A stretch of 64,000 bases of DNA. It comes from Chromobacterium sphagni. GTDB taxonomy: Bacteria; Pseudomonadota; Gammaproteobacteria; Burkholderiales; Chromobacteriaceae. The notes below the pieces were generated by a model. The model was not told the DNA's origin. It ran no database searches and saw only the letters and a program-made list of their open reading frames with translations. Position numbers and translations under genes: made by a program. Where the stretch lies: assembly GCF_001855555.1 (NCBI RefSeq), contig NZ_MKCT01000001.1, positions 558,001 to 622,000 on the forward strand. Reading direction: 5' to 3'. Shown here in pieces: positions 52,230 to 61,947 of this stretch; position 1 is the stretch's first letter, and each line of letters opens with the position of its first letter.

Positions 52230-52480
52230 GCACAAAACCGAACCGACTCGCCACCATTCCCCATCAGCGCAAGCCGGCTCCGAAACCATTCCCAAGGTTT
52301 TAAGACGCCGGCTGTCCGACGCGGGGCGACGTTAGCGCCCCGCTAGTTCCGGCGGCTCCTTGGGAATGGCTTTGGAGACGGGGTTTCGCCGCGCTGTTGG
52401 GGTCGCCTAGGGGTGTCGGGGAGCTGGCGAGACAGCTCCCTGACCTGCCCGGCGGGCAGCCCCGCCATGAAAATCATCAT
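52230..52480. repeat. Right copy of the inverted hairpin repeat
   Basis: Its complement aligns with 49770-50000. The internal stems are CTCCGAAACCATTCCCAAGG (52278-52297) and CCTTGGGAATGGCTTTGGAG (52358-52377), with compensating and single changes relative to the left copy. Downstream, at 52520-52550, a separate small palindrome (GGTGCGTC / GACGCACC) is another REP-like element. Confidence 0.8.
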
Positions 52481-52621
52481 CCGCGAAGCGGACACAAAAC
52501 CGCGACACAACAACCGGTGCGTCGCCCCTGCGGGGTGACGCACCCTACCCGTGGAGGCGAACCACCTGCTTGGCAGCCTTCCGCCACAAAACCCAATCAT
52601 CATGCAATCCAATCAAAACAA

Positions 52622-52649
52622 AAGGGCAAGCCCCCAGGCTTGCCCTTTC
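52622..52649. terminator. Terminator of the aceEF-lpdA operon
   Basis: AAAGGGCAAGC / GCTTGCCCTTT pairs over 11 bp around a 6-nt loop. On the minus strand it is followed by TTGTTTTG. It lies 38 bp after the lpdA stop. Confidence 0.85.
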
Positions 52650-52686
52650 TTCATCCGACGGCGATCAAATGACCGCCGATCCAACC

Positions 52687-54483
52687 TTACTTCTTGCGCT
52701 GCGGCGGCAGGTCCGTGCAGGTGCCGTGCGCCACTTCCGCCGCCATGCCGATGGACTCGCCCATCGTCGGGTGCGGGTGGATGGTCTTGCCGATGTCGGT
52801 CGCGTCGCAACCCATCTCGATCGCCAGGCACACCTCGCCTATCATGTCGCCCGCGTGCGGGCCGACGATGCCGCCGCCGATGATCTGGTGGGTTTCGGCG
52901 TCGAAGATCAGTTTGGTGAAGCCTTCGTCGCGGCCGTTGGCGATGGCGCGGCCGGAAGCGGCCCATGGGAACACGCCCTTCTCGATCTTCAGGCCCTGCT
53001 TCTTGGCATCGTCTTCCGTCACGCCCACCCAAGCCACTTCCGGATCAGTGTAAGCCACGCCCGGAATCACGCGGGCGTCGAAGTAGGCCTTCTGGCCGGC
53101 GCAATTTTCCGCCGCCACGTGGCCCTCGTGCACGCCCTTGTGCGCCAGCATCGGCTGGCCGACGATGTCGCCGATGGCGTAGATGTGCGGCACATTGGTG
53201 CGCTGCTGCTTGTCCACCGGGATGAAGCCGCGGTCGGTCACCGCGATGCCGGCGTTTTCCGCGCCCAGCAGCTTGCCGTTGGGCGCGCGGCCGGTGGCGT
53301 ACAGCACCATGTCGTAGCGCTGCGGCTCTTTCGGCGCGCTGGCGCCTTCAAACGTCACCCAAACCCCGTCTTCCTTGGGCTCGATGCCCACGGTCTTGGT
53401 GTTCAGCATGATGTTGTCGAAACGGTGGGCGTTCCACTTCTGCCATACCTTCACCAGGTCGCGGTCGGCGCCCTGCATCAGGCCGTCCATCATTTCCACC
53501 ACGTCCAGGCGCGCGCCCAGCGTGGAGTAGACGGTGCCCATTTCCAGGCCGATGATGCCGCCGCCGACGATCAGCATCTTGCCCGGCACGGACTTCAGCT
53601 CCAGCGCGCCGGTGGAGTCCACCACGCGCGGGTCGTTCGGGATGAAGGGCAGCTTCACCACGCGCGAACCGGCGGCGATGATGGCGTTGTTGAACTTGAC
53701 CACCTTCTTGTCGCCGGTCGTTTCGCTGCCGCTGCCGGTGGTGACCGACACTTCGATATGGTGCGGGTCGAGGAAGTGGCCGACGCCGCGCACCACTTCC
53801 ACCTTGCGCGCCTTGGCCATGCCGGCCAGGCCGCCGGTCAGCTTGGCGATGACCTTTTCCTTGTAGCCGCGCAGCATGTCGATGTCCACTTCCGGCTTGC
53901 CGAACTTGATGCCGTTGGCGGCCAGGTGGCTCACTTCGTCTATCACCGCCGCGTTGTGCAGCAGCGCCTTGGACGGGATGCAGCCCACGTTCAGGCAGAC
54001 GCCGCCCAGCGTGGAGTAGCGCTCGACGATGACGACCTTGAGGCCGAGGTCGGCCGCGCGGAAGGCGGCGGAGTAACCGCCGGGGCCGCCGCCCAGCACC
54101 ATCACGTCGCATTCCACATCGGCGCCGCCGCTGTGCGAGGCGGCTACCGGAGCGGCTTGCGGCGCGAAGCCGGCCTGGGTGGTGGCGGAGGCGACGCCCA
54201 CGGTTTCCACCGGCTTGGGCGCTGCCGGAGCCGCGGCTGCGCCGGCGGCTTCGATGATGACGATCACGTCGCCTTCGGACGCTTTGCCGCCGACGGCGAC
54301 TTTCACTTCCTTGACGGTGCCGGCGGCTTCAGCCGGCACTTCCATGGTGGCCTTGTCGGTTTCCAGCGTGATCAGGCTGTCGTCCTTCGCGATCACGTCG
54401 CCCGGCTTGACGAAGACTTCGATCACGTCCACGTTGCTGTGGCCGCCGATGTCCGGGACTTTCAATTCAATCAGATTGCTCAT
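52687..54483 (-). CDS. lpdA: Dihydrolipoyl dehydrogenase with N-terminal lipoyl domain (PDH E3)
   Basis: E3 of pyruvate dehydrogenase, 598 residues. Residues 1-80 are a lipoyl domain with the lipoylated Lys in [11 protein letters not shown], almost the same as that of the E2 gene upstream. After an Ala/Pro linker comes the FAD enzyme: VLGGGPGGYSAAFRAADLG, the redox disulfide in GGVCLNVGCIPSKALLH, VGGGIIGLEMGTVYSTLG, YAIGDIVGQPMLAHKG, and HPHPTMGES with the catalytic His. The domain order matches the neisserial P64k protein. It is the last gene of the operon. Confidence 0.95.
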   Translation of the reverse strand: MSNLIELKVPDIGGHSNVDVIEVFVKPGDVIAKDDSLITLETDKATMEVPAEAAGTVKEVKVAVGGKASEGDVIVIIEAAGAAAAPAAPKPVETVGVASATTQAGFAPQAAPVAASHSGGADVECDVMVLGGGPGGYSAAFRAADLGLKVVIVERYSTLGGVCLNVGCIPSKALLHNAAVIDEVSHLAANGIKFGKPEVDIDMLRGYKEKVIAKLTGGLAGMAKARKVEVVRGVGHFLDPHHIEVSVTTGSGSETTGDKKVVKFNNAIIAAGSRVVKLPFIPNDPRVVDSTGALELKSVPGKMLIVGGGIIGLEMGTVYSTLGARLDVVEMMDGLMQGADRDLVKVWQKWNAHRFDNIMLNTKTVGIEPKEDGVWVTFEGASAPKEPQRYDMVLYATGRAPNGKLLGAENAGIAVTDRGFIPVDKQQRTNVPHIYAIGDIVGQPMLAHKGVHEGHVAAENCAGQKAYFDARVIPGVAYTDPEVAWVGVTEDDAKKQGLKIEKGVFPWAASGRAIANGRDEGFTKLIFDAETHQIIGGGIVGPHAGDMIGEVCLAIEMGCDATDIGKTIHPHPTMGESIGMAAEVAHGTCTDLPPQRKK

Positions 54484-54496
54484 GGCTTTCCATCCG

Positions 54497-54583
54497 TAGG
54501 GCGGAAGCCCGCGGCGCGGGCGTTCCGCCGTATTCCAAGCGGCAAGGAGAAGGCGGAGCGCCCCGGCGGGGCGTCCGCCCTAC
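54497..54583. repeat. Pair of inverted REP-like elements between aceF and lpdA
   Basis: GTAGGGCGGAAGCCCGCGGC begins one element (54497-54530). The other ends GGGGCGTCCGCCCTAC (54552-54583), the same outer sequence in inverted orientation. Each folds into a hairpin, so together they form a BIME-like unit in the intergenic space. Confidence 0.75.
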
Positions 54584-54585
54584 CA

Positions 54586-56238
54586 TTACAGGATCAGGCG
54601 GCGCACGTCGGTCAACAGCTTGCCCAGGTGCACGGTGAAGCGCGCGGCTGCGGCGCCGTCGATCACGCGGTGATCGAAGGACAGGCTCAGCGGGCACATC
54701 AGGCGCGGCTCGAATTCCTTGCCGTTCCACACCGGCTTGATCTGCGACTTGCAGACGCCCAGGATGGCCACTTCCGGCGCGTTGACGATAGGCGTGAAGC
54801 TGGTGCCGCCGATGCCGCCCAAGCTGGAGATGGTGAAGGTGGCGCCCTGCATGTCGGTCGGCTTCAGCTTGCCTTCGCGGGCCAGCTTGGACAGGTCGGT
54901 CAGCTCCTGCGCGATCTGGCGCAGGCCCTTCTTGTCGGCGTCCTTGATCACCGGCACCACCAGGCCGTTCGGCGTGTCGGCGGCGAAGCCGATGTGGTAG
55001 TACTGCTTCAGCACCAGGTTGTCGCCGTCCAGCGAGGAATTGAAGTTGGGGAAGGCCTTCAGCGCTTCGGCCGCGGCCTTGATGATGAAGGCCAGCGGGC
55101 TGATCTTCAGGCCGGACTTTTCCCATTCCTTGCCCACGGTCTTGCGGAAGTCTTCCAGCTCGGTGATGTCGCACTCGTCGTTGAACGTGACGTGCGGGAT
55201 CATCACCCAGTTGCGCGACAGATTGGCGCCGGAGATCTTCTGGATGCGGGACAGCGGCTTGGTTTCGATCGGGCCGAACTTGGCGAAGTCCACCTTGGGC
55301 CACGGCAACAGGTCAAGGCCCGAGCCGGAGCCTGCCGGCGCGGCGGGAGCCAGCGCGGCCGGGTTCTGCATGATGCCCTTGACGAAGGCCTTGACGTCGT
55401 CTTCGGTGACGCGGCCCTTGCGGCCGTTGCCCTTGACCTTGCCCAGGTCCACGCCCAGTTCGCGCGCCAGGCGGCGCACCGACGGACCGGCGTGGGCCTT
55501 GGAGAAGGCGATTTCGTCGATGGCGGCGGACACCGCGGCTGCAACCGGCGCCACGGCCGGCGCGGCGGCGGGCGCAACGGCCGCCGGAGCCGGAACAGCC
55601 GGGGCGGCAGCCGGCACCGGGGCTGCGGCAGGTGCCGAAGCGGCGACAGCGCCCTCAACCACGACAATCAGATCGCCTTCGCCGACCTTGTCGCCGACCT
55701 TGACCTTGACTTCCACCACCTTGCCGGCGGCGGTGGCCGGCACTTCCATGGTGGCCTTGTCGGTTTCCAGCGTGATCAGGCTGTCGTCGACGGCGATTTG
55801 ATCGCCCACCTTCACCGACACTTCGATCACGTCGACGCCGCTGTGGCCGCCGATGTCGGGCACGCGGATTTCGCTGCGGCCGCTGGCGGCCGGGGCGGCG
55901 GAAGCGGCCGCTGGCGCAGGCGCGGCTGCCGGGGCCGCGGCAGGAGCGGCGACGGGCGCCGGGGCCGCAGCGGCCGGAGCCGGCGCGGCGGCGGACGCGC
56001 CCACTTCGATGATGGCGATCACGTCGCCTTCGGAAATCTTGCCGCCTACGACGGCCTTCACTTCCTTGACCACGCCGGCGGCTTCGGCCGGCACTTCCAT
56101 GGTCGCCTTGTCGGTTTCCAGGGTGATCAGGGAGTCATCCACCGACACGGTCTGGCCGGCGGAGATGAATACTTCGATGATGTCTACATTGCTGTGCCCG
56201 CCGATGTCGGGCACTTTCAGTTCGATCAGATTGCTCAT
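54586..56238 (-). CDS. aceF: Dihydrolipoamide acetyltransferase (PDH E2)
   Basis: E2 core of pyruvate dehydrogenase, 550 residues. It has two lipoyl domains (residues 1-80 and about 120-200), each with [10 protein letters not shown]. Ala/Pro-rich linkers follow, then a peripheral subunit-binding domain ([20 protein letters not shown]) and the catalytic domain with [34 protein letters not shown] and the active-site [16 protein letters not shown]. It lies between aceE and lpdA on the same strand. Confidence 0.96.
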   Translation of the reverse strand: MSNLIELKVPDIGGHSNVDIIEVFISAGQTVSVDDSLITLETDKATMEVPAEAAGVVKEVKAVVGGKISEGDVIAIIEVGASAAAPAPAAAAPAPVAAPAAAPAAAPAPAAASAAPAASGRSEIRVPDIGGHSGVDVIEVSVKVGDQIAVDDSLITLETDKATMEVPATAAGKVVEVKVKVGDKVGEGDLIVVVEGAVAASAPAAAPVPAAAPAVPAPAAVAPAAAPAVAPVAAAVSAAIDEIAFSKAHAGPSVRRLARELGVDLGKVKGNGRKGRVTEDDVKAFVKGIMQNPAALAPAAPAGSGSGLDLLPWPKVDFAKFGPIETKPLSRIQKISGANLSRNWVMIPHVTFNDECDITELEDFRKTVGKEWEKSGLKISPLAFIIKAAAEALKAFPNFNSSLDGDNLVLKQYYHIGFAADTPNGLVVPVIKDADKKGLRQIAQELTDLSKLAREGKLKPTDMQGATFTISSLGGIGGTSFTPIVNAPEVAILGVCKSQIKPVWNGKEFEPRLMCPLSLSFDHRVIDGAAAARFTVHLGKLLTDVRRLIL

Positions 56239-56396
56239 GAGCTTTCCATCCGTGGAGCGGTCCCCCTGGTCTGCGCAGCGCTTGGTCTGCGCAGGCTGGC
56301 GGCCCGTCGATATTCGGCTTCGTTACGGCGCAAGCTCCGGCGCTTCCCGGCGTTCCCGCCCGGCTGCCGGAGCCTGCGACCTACCCGGTCGGCGGC

Positions 56397-59060
56397 TTAA
56401 ACCTTCCAGCTCGCCAGCTTGTCGGCCTTGATGCCGTACTTGGCGATCGCCTCGGCCACCTTGGCCGCTTCGATCTTGCCGTCGCGCGCCAGGGCGGACA
56501 GCGCTGCCACCGCCACGTAGTGACGGTCCACCTCGAAGAACGAGCGCAGGTTGGCGCGGCTGTCGGAGCGGCCGAAGCCGTCGGTGCCCAGCACCACGTA
56601 GCGGCCAGGCACGTATTCGCGGATCTGGTCGGCGTAGTTGCGGATGTAATCGGTTGCGGCAACCACCGGACCCTGACGGCTGGCCAGTTGCTGCTCGACG
56701 TAGGACACGCGCTGTTCGCCCACCGGGTTCAGCAGGTTGTGGCGGGCCACGTCCATGCCGTCGCGGCGCAGTTCGTTGAACGAGGTCACGCTCCAGACGT
56801 CGGCGGCCACGCCGAAGTCGTTCTTCAACAGATCCGCCGCGGCCAGCACTTCGCGCAGGATGGTGCCGGAGCCCATCAGCTGCACCTTGGCCTTGGCGTC
56901 GCCGCCGTCCTGCAGCAGGTACATGCCCTTCAGGATGCCGGCTTCCGCGCCCGCCGGCATCGCCGGGTGGGCGTAGTTCTCGTTCATCAGCGTCAGGTAG
57001 TAGAACACGTCCTGCTGTTCCACGTACATGCGGCGCAGGCCGTCCTGGATGATCACAGCCAGCTCATAAGCGTAGGTCGGATCGTAGCTGATGCAGTTCG
57101 GAATCAGGCCGGCCTGGATGTGGCTGTGGCCGTCTTCGTGCTGCAGGCCTTCGCCGTTCAGCGTGGTGCGGCCGGCGGTGCCGCCCAAGAGGAAGCCGCG
57201 GGCGCGCATGTCGCCGGCAGCCCAGGCCAGATCACCGATGCGCTGGAAGCCAAACATCGAGTAGTAGATGTAGAACGGAATCATCGGCTGGCTGCTGTTG
57301 GCGTAGCTGGTCGCCGCGGCGATCCAGTCGGCCATCGCGCCCGGCTCGTTGATGCCTTCCTGCAGGATCTGGCCGTCCTTGGATTCCTTGTAGAACATCA
57401 GTTGATCGGCGTCCTGCGGCACATAGTTCTGGCCCTGGGTGGACCAGATGCCGTACTGGCGGAACATGCCTTCCATGCCGAAGGTGCGGGACTCGTCCGG
57501 CACGATCGGCACCACGCGCTTGCCGATGTTCTTGTCCTTCAGCAGGGTGCCCAGCATGCGCACGAAGGCCATGGTGGTGGAATACTCGCGCTCGCCGGAC
57601 GATTGCAGCTGGCCGTCGAATGCCGACAGCTGCGGCACTTCCAGCACGGTCTTCACCGGCTTGCGGGCCGGCAGGTAGCCGCCCAGGGCCGCGCGGCGTT
57701 CGCGCATGTACTTCATTTCCGGGCTGTCTTCCGCCGGCAGGTAGTACGGAACCTTGGCCAGATCTTCATCGGAAACCTGGATGCCGAAGCGGTCGCGGAA
57801 TTTGCGCAGGCTTTCCAGATCCATTTTCTTGGCCTGGTGGGCGATGTTCATCGCCTCGCCGGAGGCGCCCATGCCGTAGCCCTTGATGGTCTTGGCCAGA
57901 ATCACGGTCGGGCGGCCGTTGGCATTGTGGGTGGCCTCATGGTAAGCCGCGTACACCTTGTGCGGGTCGTGGCCGCCGCGGTTGAGGTTCCAGATTTCCT
58001 CGTCCGACATATTGGCCACCATTTCGCGCAGCTCCGGGTATTTGCCGAAGAAGTGTTCGCGAACGTAGGCGCCGTCCTTGGACTTGAAGGTCTGGTAGTC
58101 GCCGTCGACGCACTCGTCCATGCGCTTCTTGAGCAGGCCCTTGGTGTCCATCGCCAGCAGCGGGTCCCAACGCGAGCCCCAGATGACTTTCAGCACGTTC
58201 CAGCCGGAGCCGCGGAAGTCGCCTTCCAGTTCCTGGATGATCTTGCCGTTACCGCGCACCGGTCCGTCCAAGCGCTGCAGGTTGCAGTTGATGACGAACA
58301 CTAGGTTGTCCAGGCCTTCGCGCGCTGCCATGGCGATGGCGCCCAGCGATTCCGGCTCGTCCATCTCGCCGTCGCCGCAGAAGCACCACACCTTGCGGCC
58401 GTGGGTCTTGGCCAGGCCGCGGCTTTCCAGGTACTTCAGGAAGCGGGCCTGGTAGATGGCCATCAGCGGGCCCAGGCCCATCGATACGGTGGGGAACTGC
58501 CAGAAATCGTCCTTCAGCCACGGATGCGGGTAGGACGGCAGGCCCTGGCCGTCCACTTCCTGGCGGAAGTTATCCAGCTGGGCGGCGGAGAGGCGGCCTT
58601 CCATGAAGGCGCGGGCGTAGACGCCGGGCGCGATATGGCCCTGGAAGTAGATCAGATCGCCGTCCTGCTCGTCGTTCTGGGCGCGCCAGAAATGGTTGAA
58701 GCCGACGTCGTACAGGGTGGCGGAGGATTGGAACGATGCGATGTGGCCGCCCAGCTCCAGATCCTTCTTGCCGGCGCGCAGCACCATGGCGGCGGCGTTC
58801 CAGCGGTTGATCGAGCGGATGCGGTGTTCCAGCTCGTGGTTGCCGGGCGACTTGATTTCCTTGCCGACCGGGATGGTGTTCAGGTACGCGGTGGTCGCGT
58901 CAAACGGCAGGTGGGCACCGCGGCGGCGGGTGCGCTCCACCAGCTTTTCCAACAGGTAATGCGCGCGTTCCGGGCCTTCGTTATCCAGCACCGACTCAAG
59001 CGCTTCAGTCCATTCCTGGGTTTCCAACGGATCGATATCGTCAGGGAAAGTTGCAGCCAT
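56397..59060 (-). CDS. aceE: Pyruvate dehydrogenase E1 component
   Basis: Homodimeric-type E1, 887 residues, which decarboxylates pyruvate with thiamine diphosphate. N-terminal block HIASFQSSATLYDVGFNHF, TPP-binding WCFCGDGEMDEPESLGAI, ILAKTIKGYGMGASGE and the C-terminal YVVLGTDGFGRSDSR are all typical, and the length is normal. It is the first gene of aceE-aceF-lpdA; a long inverted repeat lies about 110-150 bp upstream. Confidence 0.97.
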   Translation of the reverse strand: MAATFPDDIDPLETQEWTEALESVLDNEGPERAHYLLEKLVERTRRRGAHLPFDATTAYLNTIPVGKEIKSPGNHELEHRIRSINRWNAAAMVLRAGKKDLELGGHIASFQSSATLYDVGFNHFWRAQNDEQDGDLIYFQGHIAPGVYARAFMEGRLSAAQLDNFRQEVDGQGLPSYPHPWLKDDFWQFPTVSMGLGPLMAIYQARFLKYLESRGLAKTHGRKVWCFCGDGEMDEPESLGAIAMAAREGLDNLVFVINCNLQRLDGPVRGNGKIIQELEGDFRGSGWNVLKVIWGSRWDPLLAMDTKGLLKKRMDECVDGDYQTFKSKDGAYVREHFFGKYPELREMVANMSDEEIWNLNRGGHDPHKVYAAYHEATHNANGRPTVILAKTIKGYGMGASGEAMNIAHQAKKMDLESLRKFRDRFGIQVSDEDLAKVPYYLPAEDSPEMKYMRERRAALGGYLPARKPVKTVLEVPQLSAFDGQLQSSGEREYSTTMAFVRMLGTLLKDKNIGKRVVPIVPDESRTFGMEGMFRQYGIWSTQGQNYVPQDADQLMFYKESKDGQILQEGINEPGAMADWIAAATSYANSSQPMIPFYIYYSMFGFQRIGDLAWAAGDMRARGFLLGGTAGRTTLNGEGLQHEDGHSHIQAGLIPNCISYDPTYAYELAVIIQDGLRRMYVEQQDVFYYLTLMNENYAHPAMPAGAEAGILKGMYLLQDGGDAKAKVQLMGSGTILREVLAAADLLKNDFGVAADVWSVTSFNELRRDGMDVARHNLLNPVGEQRVSYVEQQLASRQGPVVAATDYIRNYADQIREYVPGRYVVLGTDGFGRSDSRANLRSFFEVDRHYVAVAALSALARDGKIEAAKVAEAIAKYGIKADKLASWKV

Positions 59061-59168
59061 CTCTGGTCCTCACAGCGGGTGACATCGGGGACCGCGTCAG
59101 TACCGGCCGGCCCCGCAATTATGCTATCGGCTCGAAAGCGAGCCAATTATTTGATTTGAGATTATAAA

Positions 59169-59212
59169 CGAACACATTCGCAAATAAAAATGTTCATTTG
59201 CGAATGTGTTCG
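59169..59212. promoter_or_regulatory. 17-bp inverted repeat upstream of aceE
   Basis: CGAACACATTCGCAAAT and ATTTGCGAATGTGTTCG are perfect complements separated by 10 nt. The AT-rich loop contains no T-tract that would make a terminator for either flanking gene. The position suits an operator or mRNA leader element of the PDH operon. Confidence 0.55.
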
Positions 59213-59337
59213 CTACGACCCAGCCAGTGTACGTCCGGAAGGATTCGCAAAGGAATAGCCGACAGCGGCTAAGACGGCGGGAAGTCGCGAAACAAACCGA
59301 TGCTGCGCCGCATCATGTTGTTTTTTTGCGATAAGAA

Positions 59338-59371
59338 GCGCGAACTTGAAACAATTGTTTCAATTTCGCGC
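59338..59371. repeat. 34-bp near-perfect palindrome at the protease gene 3' end
   Basis: The core TTGAAACAATTGTTTCAA (59346-59363) is a perfect 18-bp palindrome, flanked by GCGCGAA and TTCGCGC with one mismatch between. It overlaps the stop codon of the leftward M48 protease gene. There is no loop and no immediate T-tract, so protein binding or cruciform formation is as likely as termination. Confidence 0.6.
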
Positions 59372-60805
59372 AGCCTTCCGCTCGTCCTTGGCCAGCCGCT
59401 CCACTTCGCGCAAGCGCGCCTCCAGCATCGAACGCAGGTAGAAGTCATCGCCCTTGGCCTGGCTGGCCAGCTGGTACTGCTCCAGCGCCGATGAATAGCG
59501 CTGCTCGTAATAGAAAGCGTTGCCCAGCGCCTCGTGGTAGCGCAGCGGGTCCTTGTCGGCGTACAGCTTGGCCTGCAGCCGGTACAGCGCCGGATCGGCG
59601 CTGCGGTCGTTAAGTTGCTGGCGCAGCAGCTTCTGCGCGCCGGCGCGGTCGCCGCCGTCCAGCGCGACGTCGATCTGCGACAGCTGCAGCGCGGTATTGC
59701 GCGGGAAGGCTGCGAGGCCGTTGCGCGCCGCCGCCGCCGCCGCGCTCCAGTCGCGGCCGTCGCGGGCGATCTCCACCTCCAGCCCATACAACATCGGATT
59801 GTCCGGCAACTTGGCGCGGGCCTTGGCCAGCGCTTCGCTGGCGCCGGCGCGGTCGTGCTGCAACAGCTTGGCGCGCGCCAGACCGTACCAGCTGGCGCCC
59901 TCGTTCAAGTACAGGCCGCGCTGCAGGGTGCTGTTGTAGTAGAACAGCGCCTCGTCCGGCGTCATGGTAAGCGTGCGCAGCTTTTCCCGCACCAGCAGAT
60001 AGTCGATGCTGTCGGCGCGCATCCGCACCGGATAGTCCAGCGCGCGGTTCTGCGCCTCGCTGATCCGCTCCACCGTCACCGGGTGGGTGCGCAGGAAGGC
60101 GTAGGCCATGGTGTCGCTGTAGCGGCCGGCCTGCTCCAGGCGCTGGAAGAAGGTCGCCATATAGCGCACATCGTAGCCGGCATTGCCCATGAACTGCATG
60201 CCGACGCGGTCGGCCTCGCGCTCGAAATCGCGCGAGAACGCCAGTTGGCGCGAAATGGACAGGCCCATGCCGGCCGACACCGCGCCCATCGCGCCCTCGC
60301 CGCTGCCGGCCTTGGCCGCCAGCGCGGCGGCGACGATGGTGCCCAACAGCAACAGCGGATTGGTGGCGCTGCTGGCCGCCTGCATCCGCGCGATGTGGCG
60401 CTGGGCGACGTGGGCGGTTTCATGGCCCATCACCGCCGCCAGCTCGCCCTCGCTCTGGGTGGCCAGAATCAAGCCGATATTGACGCCGACGTAGCCGCCG
60501 GGCATGGCGAAGGCGTTGATGCCGGTGTCGGCGACGCAGAAATAGGTGAAATGCACGCCGGGCAGCGTCACCGACGCCGACAGCTTGCCGCCGATATCGT
60601 TAAGGTAGGAACTGACCTCGGCATCGTCCAGCACGTCGCCGGCCTCGCGCATCGCGCGCAGCGCGTCGCGGCCGATGCGGGCCTCGTCGGTCAGGGACAG
60701 GGAAGCGTCGGAAATCTCGCCCAGGTCGGGCAGATCGGCGCGGACGATCAGCGGCTGCGCCAGCACGGAGGCCAGCAGCGCGCACAGCAGGCGGCGTTTC
60801 ATCAT
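59360..60805 (-). CDS. Periplasmic M48 metalloprotease with TPR-like tail (BepA/YfgC family)
   Basis: A 481-residue precursor with a signal peptide (LLCALLASVLAQPLIVRA). The zinc site VMGHETAHVAQRH (H128, E129, H132) is followed by the third-ligand block FEREADRVGMQF. The C-terminal half, from about residue 300, consists of helical repeats of TPR type (GLARAKLLQHDRAGASEALA). BepA-like enzymes help or degrade outer-membrane proteins such as LptD. It is preceded by two in-frame ATGs; either may be used. Confidence 0.9.
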   Translation of the reverse strand: MMKRRLLCALLASVLAQPLIVRADLPDLGEISDASLSLTDEARIGRDALRAMREAGDVLDDAEVSSYLNDIGGKLSASVTLPGVHFTYFCVADTGINAFAMPGGYVGVNIGLILATQSEGELAAVMGHETAHVAQRHIARMQAASSATNPLLLLGTIVAAALAAKAGSGEGAMGAVSAGMGLSISRQLAFSRDFEREADRVGMQFMGNAGYDVRYMATFFQRLEQAGRYSDTMAYAFLRTHPVTVERISEAQNRALDYPVRMRADSIDYLLVREKLRTLTMTPDEALFYYNSTLQRGLYLNEGASWYGLARAKLLQHDRAGASEALAKARAKLPDNPMLYGLEVEIARDGRDWSAAAAAARNGLAAFPRNTALQLSQIDVALDGGDRAGAQKLLRQQLNDRSADPALYRLQAKLYADKDPLRYHEALGNAFYYEQRYSSALEQYQLASQAKGDDFYLRSMLEARLREVERLAKDERKAARN

Positions 60806-60951
60806 GGGGCTTATGATAGCCGCGAAGCCGCGTAAGTTGCATGCCTGTCGCCTTGATCAAAGCTAAACAATTGTTGCCCGGCCGCCGGACTGTCATGACA
60901 CGCGGATTCCAGCTAGACTCGACTGCAGTCAGAACTCCCGCAGCCGCCGCC

Positions 60952-61938
60952 ATGTCCATTCTCCCCCCTGCCCCGCCCAGGCTCGCCACCGAAACCGGTC
61001 AGGCCGACTTCGGCGTCTATCAGGGCATCATTCCCGACCTGAGCTGGAATGGCCTGGCGATGTCGCCGCTGCAACGGCTGGGCCGCCGCCTGCATCACAA
61101 GCGCTGGCAATACGCCGCCATCGCCCATGACGACTTCCTCATCGCCGCGGCGGTGGTGGACGTGGGCTGGAACGGCACCGCTTTCGCCTATCTGTTCGAC
61201 CGCCGCAGCCGCCGGGTGGCGGCCGCCGCCAGCGCCAACGGCTTGCCCGGCGTCGGCATCCGCGTCGCCGACCGCGCATTCGGCGACGCCCATTTCCGCT
61301 TCGGCGGGGTCGATCTGCGCTTCGCCCGCGACGGCGACACGCTGCGATTGAGCCTGGACAGCCGCGAACTGCAGCTGGACGCCGCCATCTCGCTGGCAGC
61401 CATGCCTCCGGTGCTGGCGGTGGTCGCGCCGGCCAACTACCTGGCGCACAGCACCCACAAAAGCGGCGGCCTGACGGTGGAAGGCGAGGCGCGCGGCCCG
61501 GCTGGCCGCTACGCCCTGTCAGGCGCGGCGGCCTCGCTGGACTACTCCAACGGCCTGCTGGCGCGCGAAACCCGTTGGCGCTGGGCCAGCGCCCATGGCC
61601 GGCATATGGGGTTCAATCTGCAACAAGGCTATATGGGCAACGCGGAAAACGCGGTGTGGCTGGACGGCCGGCTGTTCCGCGTCGGCGCGGTGGAGTTCGA
61701 CTACCTGGCCGACGACCCGCTGGCGCCGTGGCGCGTCCGCAGCCAGGACGGGCTGGTGGATCTCGCCTTCACGCCCGAAGGCGCGCGGCGCGAGGACAAG
61801 AACCTGCTCATCGCCGCCAGCCGGTACGTGCAGCCGATAGGCCGCTTCGACGGCACCCTGACCGATCCCGCCAGCGGCGAGCGCCATCCGGTGCGGCAAC
61901 TGGCCGGCGTCACCGAAGACCACCTGTCGCGCTGGTAG
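60952..61938 (+). CDS. DUF2804 family protein
   Basis: A 328-residue soluble protein starting at the ATG 60952 (MSILPPAPPRLATETG). The segments KRWQYAAIAHDDFLIAAAVV, YLAHSTHKSGGL, DYSNGLLARETRWRWASA and GFNLQQGYMGNAENAVWLDG match the DUF2804 family, beta-rich proteins of unknown function distantly resembling lipocalin-like carotenoid/terpene-modifying domains. It is followed 9 bp later by a membrane protein gene, probably cotranscribed. Confidence 0.8.
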   Translation: MSILPPAPPRLATETGQADFGVYQGIIPDLSWNGLAMSPLQRLGRRLHHKRWQYAAIAHDDFLIAAAVVDVGWNGTAFAYLFDRRSRRVAAAASANGLPGVGIRVADRAFGDAHFRFGGVDLRFARDGDTLRLSLDSRELQLDAAISLAAMPPVLAVVAPANYLAHSTHKSGGLTVEGEARGPAGRYALSGAAASLDYSNGLLARETRWRWASAHGRHMGFNLQQGYMGNAENAVWLDGRLFRVGAVEFDYLADDPLAPWRVRSQDGLVDLAFTPEGARREDKNLLIAASRYVQPIGRFDGTLTDPASGERHPVRQLAGVTEDHLSRW

Positions 61939-61947
61939 AAAGACTCG

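Noticed and set aside
53348-54112. Large antisense or alternate frames inside lpdA, aceF, aceE and tamB
   Set aside because: They are typical shadows in high-GC genes, rich in Arg, Gly and Pro, without start sites or family motifs.
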